DNA of 64,000 bases from CAJJDF01 sp965657945 (GCA_965657945.1 CBFHPW010000002.1:62001-126000); one strand, 5' to 3'; shown: positions 25,562 through 35,245, counted from the first letter of the stretch. Numbers and translations: made by a program. Notes: generated by a model not told the origin, from the letters alone.

Positions 25562-25581
25562 AATAAATGAGATATATTTCG

Positions 25582-25613
25582 CAAATATAGAGTTAGTAAA
25601 TCGTTTTAACAAA
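25582..25613 (-). promoter_or_regulatory. Bacteroidota-type promoter for the PorP-PorE-like operon
   Basis: Minus strand: TTTG at 25613-25610, 20-base spacer, TATATTTG at 25589-25582. Both boxes match the consensus exactly and the -7 box is 20 bases upstream of the ATG at 25561, so the transcript would have a leader of roughly 10-15 bases. It also supports the shorter start. The rest of the 320-base gap 25562-25881 is AT-rich and I see no gene or structured RNA in it. Confidence 0.7.
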
Positions 25614-25881
25614 AATAAATCATTTTTTTTAATCAAAAGTTAACTGACTTATTTTTAAAAGTCAACACTCCTAACTTTTCATACTTTGAGTCAAACCCAA
25701 TTCTTGCCAAATTAATTTTTCAACGCCTCTCAGATTAGCAAAATCAGTTCTAGACAAATACGCGATCCTTCACTTTCTTATGGGCCCATGAAAAAAAATC
25801 CGCTTTTTTTTATCAATCTAGTAAATCAAAAAATCTTCATGAAACTATTTCATTTCTATTTTTACGAATTTTCATTTACTC

Positions 25882-26388
25882 TTATTTTTCCTTTTTCGCC
25901 CTAAACGCAGCATTTCTAAAAACACCGTTAGCTAAGCCAGAAAATGAGATGGTAAGCACTTCTTCTTTATATAAATAACTCAAATTAGTTGGAAACTTAT
26001 CGGTAGTATTCACAAAGCTCAAAAATCCTTCAGACACTGAATCTTGGACAAAAGTTGTTTGCTCACCCGCTTCGGTATAAGTATAATAGTACATTCCGTC
26101 TGTTTGCAGCAAACTCAATTCGGTGGAACTCGAAGACTTTCCATTAGCTATTTGAAACTTTGAACCAACTAACGAATTATCGCTTGATTTTTTCCAATTC
26201 TCAACAAAGATAACTCTACCACCAAAGGAAGTGGAGTCTCGCCATTCTCCCTCAAGCCAATCTAGACTGATATCTTTGTTATGTTCGGTACTTTCAACTT
26301 GAATTTGAGCCTTATCTTGCTTAGGGTCAATCTGCGAACAATGAAATAATAAAGGTAAGAAAACGAGTAAACTAGTATTTCTAAACAT
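25882..26388 (-). CDS. Lipoprotein, DUF6265-like
   Basis: The 168-residue protein has a signal peptide ending LLFHCS (lipidation at Cys17) and then a domain beginning DISLDWLEGEWRDS, a pattern of the DUF6265/lipocalin-like family, with strands to the end. The start ATG overlaps the end of the DUF349 gene by 8 bases, so it is translated from the same transcript. The function is unknown; the beta-barrel-like pattern could bind a small hydrophobic ligand, but this is speculative. Confidence 0.75.
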   Translation of the reverse strand: MFRNTSLLVFLPLLFHCSQIDPKQDKAQIQVESTEHNKDISLDWLEGEWRDSTSFGGRVIFVENWKKSSDNSLVGSKFQIANGKSSSSTELSLLQTDGMYYYTYTEAGEQTTFVQDSVSEGFLSFVNTTDKFPTNLSYLYKEEVLTISFSGLANGVFRNAAFRAKKEK

Positions 26389-28069
26389 CTTTAATCAGCT
26401 TTAATTTTTGCCTTACCGTTTCAATTTCTTGTTTGCTTTTATCAATTTTTTTTTGAATCTCGGCCTTCATTTTTTCGGCTCCTTTTGAGTGCCCAAAGAA
26501 TCCCATGTTATTCTCGTATTGACCAATTTCGTTATTCAAGTTGGTTAATTTTCTTTTCAAGAAATCTCGTTCCTTATTTATGGTTTGAGAATTCCCCTTT
26601 TTCACCATCCCATCCAACTTATTCTTATAATTGATTCTGGTTTTTTCTTTTCTATCCAGTTTCAGAGAATCGTAATGCTTATCCAGTGCAGCCTTGTATT
26701 CGTTGTAAATTTCATCTTTTTGTTTATAGGGAACATTCCCAATTTCCAAAAATTGAGACGAAAATTCTTTTAATTTTTGGATCGCTTCATTTGAGTTATC
26801 TGGCAACTTAAAAGAAGAAATTTCATTTATCACCTCCTTTTTTTTCGCCATGTTTTCAGATTCAATGGATTCCCTGTTGGCAAAATACTCTTTTTTGTTA
26901 TTAAAAAAGAAATCACAAGCTGCACGGAACTGCTCCCATACTTTTTGTTCCCCTTTTCCTGTATGACCGATATCTTTCCACTGACTTTGTAATCTTTTCA
27001 ATTCAATGGTTGTGTTTTTCCAATCGTCAGAAAGTTTAATCTCCTCAGCTTTCGCTACGATTTCTTTCTTTCTATTCAGGTTTTTAGCACTGTCTTTTTT
27101 CAAAGCTTTGAAGTACTCATTTTTCTTACCAAAAAACACATCAAAGTTCTCTCTAAATTCTTCCCACACCTCTTTGTTTTTTTCTTTGGAAACCGCTCCA
27201 GTTTTTTTCCATTCATCTTGAAGTGCAATTGCCTTTTCCGTTGCAGAATTCCATTCCTTGATAGTGCCAAAACTCAAAGATGTCAGTTCTTTTGATTTCT
27301 CAATCAATTCAAGCTTCACTTCTAGGTTTTTTTCTAACTTTTCGGCTTGCGCGATGTAATGAGTCTTTATTTTGGTTCTCAATTCATTCACAGTTCCCCA
27401 AAATTGTTCTTTTAATTCCTCCCATTTTTCTTGAAAGGTAGGTCCTATTTCATCCCACTGAGTTAGCATTTCATTCAAAGCAGACTGAGTCTTTTTAATC
27501 GACTTTTCTTCTTTGAGCGCATTCAAATCAAAAATGATTTTATTCTTCAACGAATAATTCCTCTTGAGATCGTGCTCTTTTATTTCTTTGTAGATATTGA
27601 TGTTGTAATTGAAAAAATCATTCAACTTACTATACTCAGACTGTATGTCTTCAAATTTATCCTTAGGAACGTTACCCAACTCTTTCCATCTCTCCTGAAT
27701 TTCTTTTTTCTTAGCAAAAGCTGCACCGATATTTTCTTCGTTCTCAACCAACTCTTTGAATTCGGAAAGTATAGCTTTCTTGGCTATTAAGTTTACTTTC
27801 TCTTCTTCCTCTTTTTTCTTTTTAAAAGCTTTTCTTCGCTCCTTAAACTCAATGATTAGCTCTTCAATTTTGGTGTCCATTTTTCTGTCTTCCAAAATAT
27901 TCGCAAGCTCTTCTTCGGTTTGTTCCTCTTCTGCAGGTTTGGCACGAATTTGCTCATCCGACAACAAACTTCTGTATGATCGAATGACATCATTAGCTTC
28001 CGTATTTATTGCTTTTACATCTTCATTCTGAAGAAGATTAGATAGGTTTTCAAGTATCTCAGCTCTCAT
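26381..28069 (-). CDS. DUF349 repeat protein
   Basis: The 562-residue protein is rich in charged coiled-coil helices with repeated DUF349 units, each having the core W-x-x-IG/TG-x-x-P/K: ERWKELGNVPKDKFEDI, TQWDEIGPTFQEKWEEL, DEWKKTGAVSKEKNKEVW, SQWKDIGHTGKGEQKVW and FLEIGNVPYKQKDEI. Five copies occupy about residues 110-480. There is no signal peptide, so it is cytosolic. DUF349 proteins are common in Bacteroidota and their role is not settled. It is the first gene of a two-gene unit with the overlapping lipoprotein; it follows the crotonase gene by 18 bases. Confidence 0.85.
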   Translation of the reverse strand: MRAEILENLSNLLQNEDVKAINTEANDVIRSYRSLLSDEQIRAKPAEEEQTEEELANILEDRKMDTKIEELIIEFKERRKAFKKKKEEEEKVNLIAKKAILSEFKELVENEENIGAAFAKKKEIQERWKELGNVPKDKFEDIQSEYSKLNDFFNYNINIYKEIKEHDLKRNYSLKNKIIFDLNALKEEKSIKKTQSALNEMLTQWDEIGPTFQEKWEELKEQFWGTVNELRTKIKTHYIAQAEKLEKNLEVKLELIEKSKELTSLSFGTIKEWNSATEKAIALQDEWKKTGAVSKEKNKEVWEEFRENFDVFFGKKNEYFKALKKDSAKNLNRKKEIVAKAEEIKLSDDWKNTTIELKRLQSQWKDIGHTGKGEQKVWEQFRAACDFFFNNKKEYFANRESIESENMAKKKEVINEISSFKLPDNSNEAIQKLKEFSSQFLEIGNVPYKQKDEIYNEYKAALDKHYDSLKLDRKEKTRINYKNKLDGMVKKGNSQTINKERDFLKRKLTNLNNEIGQYENNMGFFGHSKGAEKMKAEIQKKIDKSKQEIETVRQKLKLIKDV

Positions 28070-28087
28070 GGTTGTAGAATTTAAAAC

Positions 28088-28858
28088 TTAGTTGTTTTTA
28101 AATTTATTAATGGCGTTTTTCGTAAAATCAGAAAGCACAAGCTCGCCACTCATAGCCGCCCTTTCTTTTAGTAATTCATCCCAGTCTTCTGTTCCTTTCC
28201 AAAAAATTTGTTTTAACAAACGCATTGCCTCAGGATTGGAATTAGACAATTTATTGGCCAATTCATCAATTCCCTTGTCCATGTCTTCCACATGTTCGTA
28301 TACCTCCGTGTACAATCCTTTCTGTTTTGCCCACTCCGCAGTTTGCCATTCAGTTGCATCTATTGCTAGCTGACTCATTGCTGAGGTTCCTATTTTTCTT
28401 TCTACTGCTGGACCCACTACGAATGGGCCAATTCCCACGGCCAATTCGCTCAACTTCACTGAAGCAAATTTTGTTGCAACACAATAGTCAACAGCGCTCG
28501 CTACGCCAACTCCACCTCCAACTGCTTTACCCTGAACTCTTCCAATGATTAATTTTGGACATTTTCTGCAGGCATTGATTACATTGGCAAATCCAGAGAA
28601 AAACACTTTTCCAGTTTCAATGTCATTGATCGAGATCAATTCATCAAAAGAAGCTCCTGCACAAAAAGCCCTATCTCCTGCTGATTTCAGTACAATTACT
28701 CTCACTGAATCATCCTTACCAAGCGCAGTAATTGTTTCTGCAACTTCTGCCAATAATTTCCCAGGAAGCGAATTACTTAACGGGTGAAAAAACTCAATCG
28801 TTGCAATTCCTTCCTTTATGAAGCTTGTTACTTTTCCTTGTGCTAAAATATCTGCCAT
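28088..28858 (-). CDS. Enoyl-CoA hydratase/isomerase (crotonase) family protein
   Basis: The 256-residue protein has the crotonase core: IATIEFFHPLSNSLP near residue 18, the oxyanion-hole AFCAGASFDEL (about 68-78) and GRVQGKAVGGGVGVASAVDY (about 106-125). Glu near SELAVGIGPF (about 139-148) lies at the first catalytic position; the second position is less clear because the loop reads FVVGPAVERKIG rather than the common PGFGGTQ form. It could be a hydratase or isomerase of fatty-acid or branched-chain/aromatic degradation. The monooxygenase-like gene lies 4 bases upstream, so the pair is one operon. The substrate is not predictable. Confidence 0.85.
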   Translation of the reverse strand: MADILAQGKVTSFIKEGIATIEFFHPLSNSLPGKLLAEVAETITALGKDDSVRVIVLKSAGDRAFCAGASFDELISINDIETGKVFFSGFANVINACRKCPKLIIGRVQGKAVGGGVGVASAVDYCVATKFASVKLSELAVGIGPFVVGPAVERKIGTSAMSQLAIDATEWQTAEWAKQKGLYTEVYEHVEDMDKGIDELANKLSNSNPEAMRLLKQIFWKGTEDWDELLKERAAMSGELVLSDFTKNAINKFKNN

Positions 28859-28862
28859 AATT

Positions 28863-29174
28863 TTAATATTCTTTTTCTACTTTACAAATTCTAGTTTTAA
28901 AACTCTCATACCATTTCTCCTCTCCCATCTTCTTAGCTTGTTTGTGCAGTGAATTCTCCTTCCAATTTTCAATAGATTTAAGGTCCTTCCAATACGAAAT
29001 ATGGATCCCAAAACCATCAGATTGCCTTGTACCTTCATGCCCAAGATATCCTGGCATTTTTTCTACTTCCGTATATATCAATTCATCCATTTCTGCATAA
29101 CCTTTATTTTTTTTCGTTCTTAACGAAGAAAAACATACAGCATAATATGGGGTTGATAGCTCTGCCTTAAACAT
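28863..29174 (-). CDS. Antibiotic biosynthesis monooxygenase-like (dimeric alpha-beta barrel) protein
   Basis: The ATG at 29174 gives 103 residues; a TTG two codons earlier is less likely. The pattern PYYAVCFSSLRTKKNKGYAE and PGYLGHEGTRQSDGFGIHIS, then SYWKDLKSIENWKENSLHKQ, matches the ABM ferredoxin-like family, which includes small oxygenases and heme or quinone-handling enzymes. The gene sits directly upstream of the crotonase with a 4-base gap. A promoter matching both consensus boxes lies at 29178-29209 and almost touches the start codon. Confidence 0.78.
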   Translation of the reverse strand: MFKAELSTPYYAVCFSSLRTKKNKGYAEMDELIYTEVEKMPGYLGHEGTRQSDGFGIHISYWKDLKSIENWKENSLHKQAKKMGEEKWYESFKTRICKVEKEY

Positions 29175-29177
29175 GGA

Positions 29178-29209
29178 CAAAAATATAATTATTTAGTTCA
29201 TTTGACAAA
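29178..29209 (-). promoter_or_regulatory. Bacteroidota-type promoter adjoining the ABM start codon
   Basis: Minus strand: TTTG at 29209-29206, 20-base spacer, TATTTTTG at 29185-29178. Both boxes match exactly. The -7 box ends three bases before the ATG at 29174, so transcription would start at or within the start codon region; a leaderless mRNA or a chance match are both possible. Confidence 0.5.
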
Positions 29210-29234
29210 CTATTATAATGGCTTTCCTTTTCTG

Positions 29235-29840
29235 CTATTGAAAAAGGACTTCAATCGGTTTTTCTTGAACCAAAATTGCGGAAATTCCAATAGAAACTGC
29301 AGAATGAATGTGCTGAATTGAATCATCTAAAAATAGCGTTTCTCCAGAAACCAAATTACTCTCATTCATTAGGGATATAAATGCATCTTCGTCAGGCTTT
29401 CTTTTTCCAAACCGATGCGAATAATAACACTTTTCAAAAATGGAATCAAAATCTTGTGAGACCAAACTAGCGAATTGGTTGTAATGGGTTTCATTGGTAT
29501 TGCTAAAGAGAAACAATCGGTAACTCGTTGATAAGGCTTTCAAAATCTCAATTCTTTTTTGAGGTAAATCAAGAAGCATTGCATTCCATGCTTTTTGGAA
29601 CTCAGCAAAACTGAAGTTGCCACCGGACGCTATTTTAATTCCTTCATAAAATTGGGATTCAGAAATCTTTCCTACTTCAAAATCATCAGACAAGCTTGAT
29701 TGCTTAAATTGAGAGAAAATCTCATCAAAATCATCAACTCCCAACTTCTTGAATTCTTCCACCGTTAACTGATAATCAATAGTTAGAATCACACCGCCCA
29801 AGTCAAAAATTATGTTTTTTATTCCCTCTAAATTCACCAT
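29235..29840 (-). CDS. HAD-superfamily phosphatase
   Basis: The 201-residue cytosolic protein has HAD motif I IIFDLGGVIL (nucleophile Asp13), motif II LFLFSNTNETH near residue 108, motif III YYSHRFGKRKPDEDAFISLM and motif IV LFLDDSIQHI. An alpha-helical cap occupies about residues 20-90. This places it with the HAD-IA/YihX-like phosphatases acting on small phosphorylated sugars or nucleotides. The gene lies 60 bases upstream of the ABM gene. The exact substrate is unknown. Confidence 0.88.
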   Translation of the reverse strand: MVNLEGIKNIIFDLGGVILTIDYQLTVEEFKKLGVDDFDEIFSQFKQSSLSDDFEVGKISESQFYEGIKIASGGNFSFAEFQKAWNAMLLDLPQKRIEILKALSTSYRLFLFSNTNETHYNQFASLVSQDFDSIFEKCYYSHRFGKRKPDEDAFISLMNESNLVSGETLFLDDSIQHIHSAVSIGISAILVQEKPIEVLFQ

Positions 29841-30062
29841 GGAATAAAGGTAAGGATTCCCTCCTACATTTTCCTTGTTTTTACACCGAGGAAAATAAAT
29901 TAAATACCTAATTTCTAAGAAGAATTCGCTGCGGAAACAATTAGTCCTGGCTCTATTAGAAAAATTGAGTAAAACAAAATGCTGGTATGATTTTAACCCA
30001 TATAATTTCTATTGTCCAAAACATTGCATAATTTTACGAAGTCAAAATAAAAAAACAGATTA

Positions 30063-31466
30063 ATGAGTAAATACGATGTAGTAGTAATAGGTTCAGGACC
30101 TGGCGGTTATGTTGGCGCAATTAGATGTGCCCAACTAGGGATGAAAACGGCAATTATTGAAAAATACGATACGTTAGGCGGAACTTGTTTGAATGTAGGT
30201 TGTATTCCTTCAAAGGCCATGCTGGATTCTTCGCACCATTATCACGAAGCAACTCACAATTTCACCAAACATGGTATTGACATCAAAGGAACGGTAAATC
30301 CAAACTTGGAACAAATGATTGCCCGAAAGGCTGAAGTTGTCTCCCAAACTTGTTCTGGAATAGATTTTTTGATGGATAAAAACAAGATTGATGTGTTACA
30401 CGGAATGGGATCATTCGTGGACAAAAACACAATTAAAATCACGAAGGATGGAAAAGAAGAAACCATCACAACGGAAAAAGTAATTATCGCGACTGGAAGT
30501 AAGCCAAATTACTTTCCGGGAATGGAACCAGACAAAAAAAGAATTATTACCTCAACTGAAGCTTTGGAACTGAAAGAAATTCCTAAGAAAATGATTGTAA
30601 TTGGTGGTGGAGTTATTGGGCTGGAGCTTGGTCAAGTGTATGCAAGACTTGGAACTGAAGTAGCGGTAGTTGAGTTTATGGATTCGATAATACCAACCAT
30701 GGATAAAGCTCTTGGGAAAGACTTGATGAGAGCATTGAAAAAAGAAGGATTTAAATTTAACTTTAATCACAAAGTAAAGAGCGTTGTGAACAAAGGACAG
30801 TCGGTAATTGTAACTGCCGACAATAAAAAAGGAGAAGAAGTAACTTTTGAAGGAGACTATTGCTTGGTTTCGGTAGGAAGAAAGGCTTATACAGAAGGGT
30901 TAGGCTTAGAAAATGTTGGAATTCCAACTGATGATAGAGGACGTGTAGAAGTAGATGCACATTTGCAAACGAATGTGCCTGGCATTTATGCTATTGGGGA
31001 TGTAATAAAAGGAGCTATGTTAGCTCACAAAGCCGAAGAAGAAGGGGTTTTTGTAGCTGAGACAATGGCAGGACAAAAACCGCATATCAACTACAACTTA
31101 ATTCCTGGTGTGGTTTACACTTGGCCAGAAGTGGCGGCAGTGGGACAAACAGAAGAACAATTAAAAGAAGCGGGTATTGAGTACAAATCTGGCCAGTTTC
31201 CTATGAAAGCATTGGGAAGAGCAAGAGCCAGTATGGATACTGCAGGATTCGTAAAAATATTAGCCGACAAAGAAACAGACGAAGTATTGGGAGTTCACAT
31301 GATTGGCCCGAGAGTGGCAGATTTGATTGCCGAGGCAGTTGTAGCGATGGAATACCGAGCTAGCGCTGAGGATATTGCAAGATTCTCTCATGCTCACCCA
31401 ACTTATGCAGAAGCGGTTAAAGAAGCTGCTTTAGCTGCTACAGAAGATAGAGCAATCCACGTTTAA
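30063..31466 (+). CDS. lpdA: Dihydrolipoyl dehydrogenase
   Basis: This flavoprotein reoxidises dihydrolipoamide of the 2-oxoacid dehydrogenase and glycine-cleavage complexes with NAD+. The 467-residue protein has the FAD motif GSGPGGYVGAI (residues 10-20), the redox disulfide Cys42-Cys47 in GGTCLNVGCIPS, an NAD motif IGGGVIGLELGQVYARLG near 180 and the C-terminal catalytic His445/Glu450 dyad (HAHPTYAE). All residues needed are present. No dehydrogenase complex genes are nearby, so it is a stand-alone E3. A shared terminator with the converging dprA follows. Confidence 0.97.
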   Translation: MSKYDVVVIGSGPGGYVGAIRCAQLGMKTAIIEKYDTLGGTCLNVGCIPSKAMLDSSHHYHEATHNFTKHGIDIKGTVNPNLEQMIARKAEVVSQTCSGIDFLMDKNKIDVLHGMGSFVDKNTIKITKDGKEETITTEKVIIATGSKPNYFPGMEPDKKRIITSTEALELKEIPKKMIVIGGGVIGLELGQVYARLGTEVAVVEFMDSIIPTMDKALGKDLMRALKKEGFKFNFNHKVKSVVNKGQSVIVTADNKKGEEVTFEGDYCLVSVGRKAYTEGLGLENVGIPTDDRGRVEVDAHLQTNVPGIYAIGDVIKGAMLAHKAEEEGVFVAETMAGQKPHINYNLIPGVVYTWPEVAAVGQTEEQLKEAGIEYKSGQFPMKALGRARASMDTAGFVKILADKETDEVLGVHMIGPRVADLIAEAVVAMEYRASAEDIARFSHAHPTYAEAVKEAALAATEDRAIHV

Positions 31467-31484
31467 ACAAAACCATTAAACCAG

Positions 31485-31519
31485 AAAAGTCGCAATTCAA
31501 AACATGAGTTGCGACTTTT
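31485..31519. terminator. Bidirectional rho-independent terminator
   Basis: AAAAGTCGCAA (31485-31495) pairs with TTGCGACTTTT (31509-31519) over a 13-base loop, with A-rich and T-rich flanks. It lies between the converging lpdA and dprA genes. Confidence 0.88.
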
Positions 31520-31534
31520 TTATGTCTAATAAAC

Positions 31535-32653
31535 TTAACTCAATAAAAAAGAATTTCCTGGCAAAGCTTTGATCAATCCCTTGAATTCTAGCTGCAACAA
31601 ACCTACTGCCAACACACTGGCAGTCAAATTTGTTTTTGCGCTCAATTCATCCATCGAAATAGATGTTTCGGCTGAAAGAAAATCGTAAATGAGTTTCTCA
31701 TCCTCCGGTAAATCAATGAATAGTTGCTTTTGAATGGTTTTTGGCTTTTGAGAGATATTGAGTTCCCAATTCATTAAATAGACGATGTCCGCCACTGAAT
31801 TGAGCAAATGAGCTTTGTTTATTTTGATTAAATGGTTACAACCTTGAGAGTATTGATCGGTAACCCTACCTGGCACAGCAAATACATCCCTGTTGTAGGA
31901 ATTGGCCATTTCGGCAGTTATTAATGAGCCGCCTTTTATTGCTGACTCAATAACTACTGTTACGTCTGCCAAACCAGCAATGATTCTATTTCGTTTAGGA
32001 AAGTTTTCTCTGTCGGGATTTGTGCCACTCATAAACTCTGTGAGCAGCCCACCTTTTTCCAACATTTTTTTTGCTGTCGACTGATGAAGTTCTGGGTAGA
32101 GCCTATCCAACCCATGAGCCAAAACTCCGACAGTAGGAATATCAAAATCTACACAATTTTTATGAGCACAAATATCAACACCATAAGCCATTCCGCTCAC
32201 GACAAGTGGATGATGCGATTGCAAATCCTTTAACAAATTTTTACAAAAATCTCTGCCTCGCTGTGTTACTTTTCGAGTTCCAACGATTGCCATTGTTTTG
32301 TGGGTATCAAAATTAATATTTCCTTTCCCGTACAAAACTATGGGAGAATCTTCGCATTGCTTCAAATTTAATGGGTAATTGGCATCGGTAATCAAAAAAG
32401 TGTTGAGTTCATTTTTTTCAATAAACTCAATTTCTTTCTGAACTCTGGCCATCATGCCATCGTCATTAAGTTGATTGGCAATACTTGAACTTAGAACTTC
32501 TCCAATTCCTGGAATTTTCGAAAGCTTATATTTATTTGATTGAAAAACAGCTTCGAAACTTCCACAATACGCTAATAGTTTCTTCGCATTAATATTTCCA
32601 ACACCTTCAATCAAGGTGAGAGCCATAGCAAATTTCAGTTCAGTTTTATTCAA
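31535..32653 (-). CDS. dprA: DNA-processing protein DprA
   Basis: DprA binds incoming single-stranded DNA and loads RecA during natural transformation. The 372-residue protein has an N-terminal HhH/SAM-like part (IEGVGNINAKKLL, IPGIGEVLSSS), a Rossmann-like DprA core (MAIVGTRKVTQRG near 120, GMAYGVDICAHKN, GVLAHGLDRLYP, GGLLTEFMSGTNPDRENFPKR) and a C-terminal winged-helix region (about 310-370). The start is TTG at 32653; an in-frame TGA lies just upstream and no ATG is available at this end. Confidence 0.95.
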   Translation of the reverse strand: MNKTELKFAMALTLIEGVGNINAKKLLAYCGSFEAVFQSNKYKLSKIPGIGEVLSSSIANQLNDDGMMARVQKEIEFIEKNELNTFLITDANYPLNLKQCEDSPIVLYGKGNINFDTHKTMAIVGTRKVTQRGRDFCKNLLKDLQSHHPLVVSGMAYGVDICAHKNCVDFDIPTVGVLAHGLDRLYPELHQSTAKKMLEKGGLLTEFMSGTNPDRENFPKRNRIIAGLADVTVVIESAIKGGSLITAEMANSYNRDVFAVPGRVTDQYSQGCNHLIKINKAHLLNSVADIVYLMNWELNISQKPKTIQKQLFIDLPEDEKLIYDFLSAETSISMDELSAKTNLTASVLAVGLLQLEFKGLIKALPGNSFLLS

Positions 32654-32734
32654 TTTTATTCAGTTAGATGCTTAAAATTAAGGAAATAATTAGGAATTGT
32701 ATGAAAATTATTACTTTTAACTAAACCCAAACCC

Positions 32735-35092
32735 ATGCAAAAAACTATCCTCTACTTCTTTTGTTTTCTTGTGAGTTTTTCTTTTAGCCAAAAGGGCAAT
32801 GGCACTTTCAGCGGTAAAGTCATCGACAAGGTCACTCAAGAAACTATTCCTTTTGCTCAAATTACTTTAAAAAAAGGAGATTCAATCTTTTACTATACCA
32901 GCAGCAATTCAAAAGGAGAGTATCTTTTCAAACAGATTTTGGCGGATACATTTTTAGTTGAAGTTTCCTCTGTAGGCTATGAGTCAGTGAAATTTAGAAA
33001 GGTTTTGGTTGCCAATGAGAACCGCGTATCACACATTGTTTTGGTTCCTACCGAAATCAGCTTAAAAGAATATACCATTTCTGCAAAAAAATATGAACAT
33101 AAAATTACAGACGAAACTGTTTCGTCCACCGTAATTGAATCAGAAATAATTACTTCACGAGCCACTACCAATCCACGTGATATTGTTACACAAATACCAG
33201 GAGTACATACTCAAGAGGAGCAAATAAGTATTAGAGGAGGTGCTGGATTTAGCTACGGAGCAGGAAGTCGAGTTCTGGTGATGCTCGATGGAATTCCCAT
33301 GCTGGCAGGTGATGCAGGTGATATAAAATGGAATTATCTTCCTTTGGAAGGAATCAACCAGATAGAGGTATTGAAAGGAGCTTCCTCAGTATTGTATGGC
33401 TCTTCTGCCTTGAACGGAGTTATCAATATAAGAACCCAATACCCTACTTCTACACCAAAAACCGAAATAAATTTTATGGCCGGAATGTACGACAGGCCCT
33501 TTCGTGACAGAAATTTGAAATGGTGGGATGGCTACAGAGGAATGCAAGGAACCAGTTTCTTTCATGCCAGACAAGTTACCAAGCATTTTGATTTGGTTGT
33601 AGGTGGTAATTTTTTTAATGACCAAAGTTTTAGAATTGGGGAAAAAGAAACTCGGGGAAGATTGAATATCAACACCAAGTTTCAGCACAAAAAAGTAAAA
33701 GGCCTGTTTTACGGGGTCAATTCAAATGCGCAGCTCAGTGATGTTGATCTATTTTTTGTTTGGAAAGAAAAAGATAGCGTATTAACGCCCTCACCCGGCA
33801 CAAATTCCTCGGGCTTGAACAATCGATTTAATGTAGACCCCTACCTAGAGTATTACACGAAATCTGGGGATAAACATTCACTCCGAACAAGGTGGTTCAA
33901 TACAGATAATAATAATCAAGTTGATCCAACCCAATCGTCCACTTCCGATCTCATTTTCAGCGAATATCAATTCAAAAAGCAACTAGATTCAACTTTCAAA
34001 ATCACCTCAGGTGTAACTCTTATTAGAACCTACGTAAATTCAGAACTATATGGGAATCATTCTGCTACTAATTTTGCCCTTTACACTCAATTAGATAAAG
34101 TCCTTTGGAAAAAACTTACCATTTCTGCGGGTATTCGAGGAGAATACTATGCGTTAAACTCTATTAATGAGCCAATTATACCCATTGCACGAATGGGAAT
34201 CAATTACAAAGTGGCAAAAGCGACTTTTTTGAGATCCTCATTTGGTCAAGGTTACCGTTTTCCTTCCGTAGCTGAAAAATTTGCAAGTACTTCTGTTGGT
34301 TCATTAACCGTTTTTCCCAATCCGGCCTTGACACCTGAAAAAGGATGGAGTGCTGAACTTGGAATAAAACAAGGAATTAAAATAAAAAAGTGGGTCGGAT
34401 ACATTGATATAGCTGGTTTTGTAAATGAATATCAAAACATGACAGAATATACATTTGGATTTTTTGACACCCTTACATTTGCCCAAAAACCAACTGGCGG
34501 AATCAACGAATTTGGGGCATCCTCAAGAAATGTGAGTAGAGCGCGAATAACCGGAATAGATGCCACACTCGCTGGAAAAGGAAAAATTGGAAAAATAGAA
34601 GTTTCTATTTTGGCGGGTTACACTTTTATGAATCCTAAAGCAATTGATGCGGACTCGAATTATTTGAGTACATTTTCTTCTTTAACAACTGACTTCAGTT
34701 ACGATCCTTCGCTCGACTTAATGAGCGATAGCGTGAGTAATAATTTAAAATATCGATTCAATCATTTATTCAAAACAGATATACAATTGAAATACAAACA
34801 AGTAAGCCTTGGAGCTAGTTATAGATTCAATAGTTTCGTACACAACATAGATGAGTCTTTCCATATTCTGGGAATATTTAGTGGGAACACCTTTCTTGGA
34901 GGACTGGAAGAATACCGCAGAAATCAACCAAAAAACACTCAAATTATAGATGCGCGAATTGGGGTTGAAATTTCTGATAAAGTAAAGGTAAGTTTTGTCT
35001 GTAATAACCTCTTAAATGCAGAGTATCAAACAAGGCCGGGTTGGGTAATGCCACCGAGAAATTTCATTTTTCAATCTACTTTCAGGTTCTAA
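32735..35092 (+). CDS. TonB-dependent outer-membrane receptor
   Basis: The 785-residue protein has a signal peptide (about 1-19), a CarboxypepD_reg-like domain at about 24-110 (GTFSGKVIDKVTQETIPFAQ), a plug at about 125-240 with IPGVHTQEEQISIRGG, VLVMLDGIPMLAG and VLKGASSVLYGSSALNGVIN, and a barrel ending in Phe (NFIFQSTFRF). The plug form is close to that of ferric-siderophore and vitamin B12 receptors. No transport or metal gene lies next to it, so the ligand is open. It would be driven by the TonB-ExbB-ExbD set at 36832-38795. The gene is followed by a tRNA. Confidence 0.93.
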   Translation: MQKTILYFFCFLVSFSFSQKGNGTFSGKVIDKVTQETIPFAQITLKKGDSIFYYTSSNSKGEYLFKQILADTFLVEVSSVGYESVKFRKVLVANENRVSHIVLVPTEISLKEYTISAKKYEHKITDETVSSTVIESEIITSRATTNPRDIVTQIPGVHTQEEQISIRGGAGFSYGAGSRVLVMLDGIPMLAGDAGDIKWNYLPLEGINQIEVLKGASSVLYGSSALNGVINIRTQYPTSTPKTEINFMAGMYDRPFRDRNLKWWDGYRGMQGTSFFHARQVTKHFDLVVGGNFFNDQSFRIGEKETRGRLNINTKFQHKKVKGLFYGVNSNAQLSDVDLFFVWKEKDSVLTPSPGTNSSGLNNRFNVDPYLEYYTKSGDKHSLRTRWFNTDNNNQVDPTQSSTSDLIFSEYQFKKQLDSTFKITSGVTLIRTYVNSELYGNHSATNFALYTQLDKVLWKKLTISAGIRGEYYALNSINEPIIPIARMGINYKVAKATFLRSSFGQGYRFPSVAEKFASTSVGSLTVFPNPALTPEKGWSAELGIKQGIKIKKWVGYIDIAGFVNEYQNMTEYTFGFFDTLTFAQKPTGGINEFGASSRNVSRARITGIDATLAGKGKIGKIEVSILAGYTFMNPKAIDADSNYLSTFSSLTTDFSYDPSLDLMSDSVSNNLKYRFNHLFKTDIQLKYKQVSLGASYRFNSFVHNIDESFHILGIFSGNTFLGGLEEYRRNQPKNTQIIDARIGVEISDKVKVSFVCNNLLNAEYQTRPGWVMPPRNFIFQSTFRF

Positions 35093-35245
35093 CAGTACTA
35101 ACCTTAAACCACAGCAACATGAGAAAATAAAACCTCGTTTTTCAAAATAAAAACAGATTAAAATTTGGAAAAAGGACAAAGTCCTTTTAAATTCGCAGAC
35201 TTTCTTGGATAAGGAAAAAAATTATTATTCAACTATTGAATAATA

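Noticed and set aside
25561..25636. Earlier start for the PorP/SprF-like gene
   Set aside because: It would place a promoter inside the coding region and a poor N-terminus before a good signal peptide.
25788..25904. 38-residue open frame (MKKNPLFFINLVNQKIF...) in the 25562-25881 gap
   Set aside because: It overlaps the end of the DUF6265-like gene, is Phe/Lys rich as expected from AT-rich DNA, and has no promoter box.
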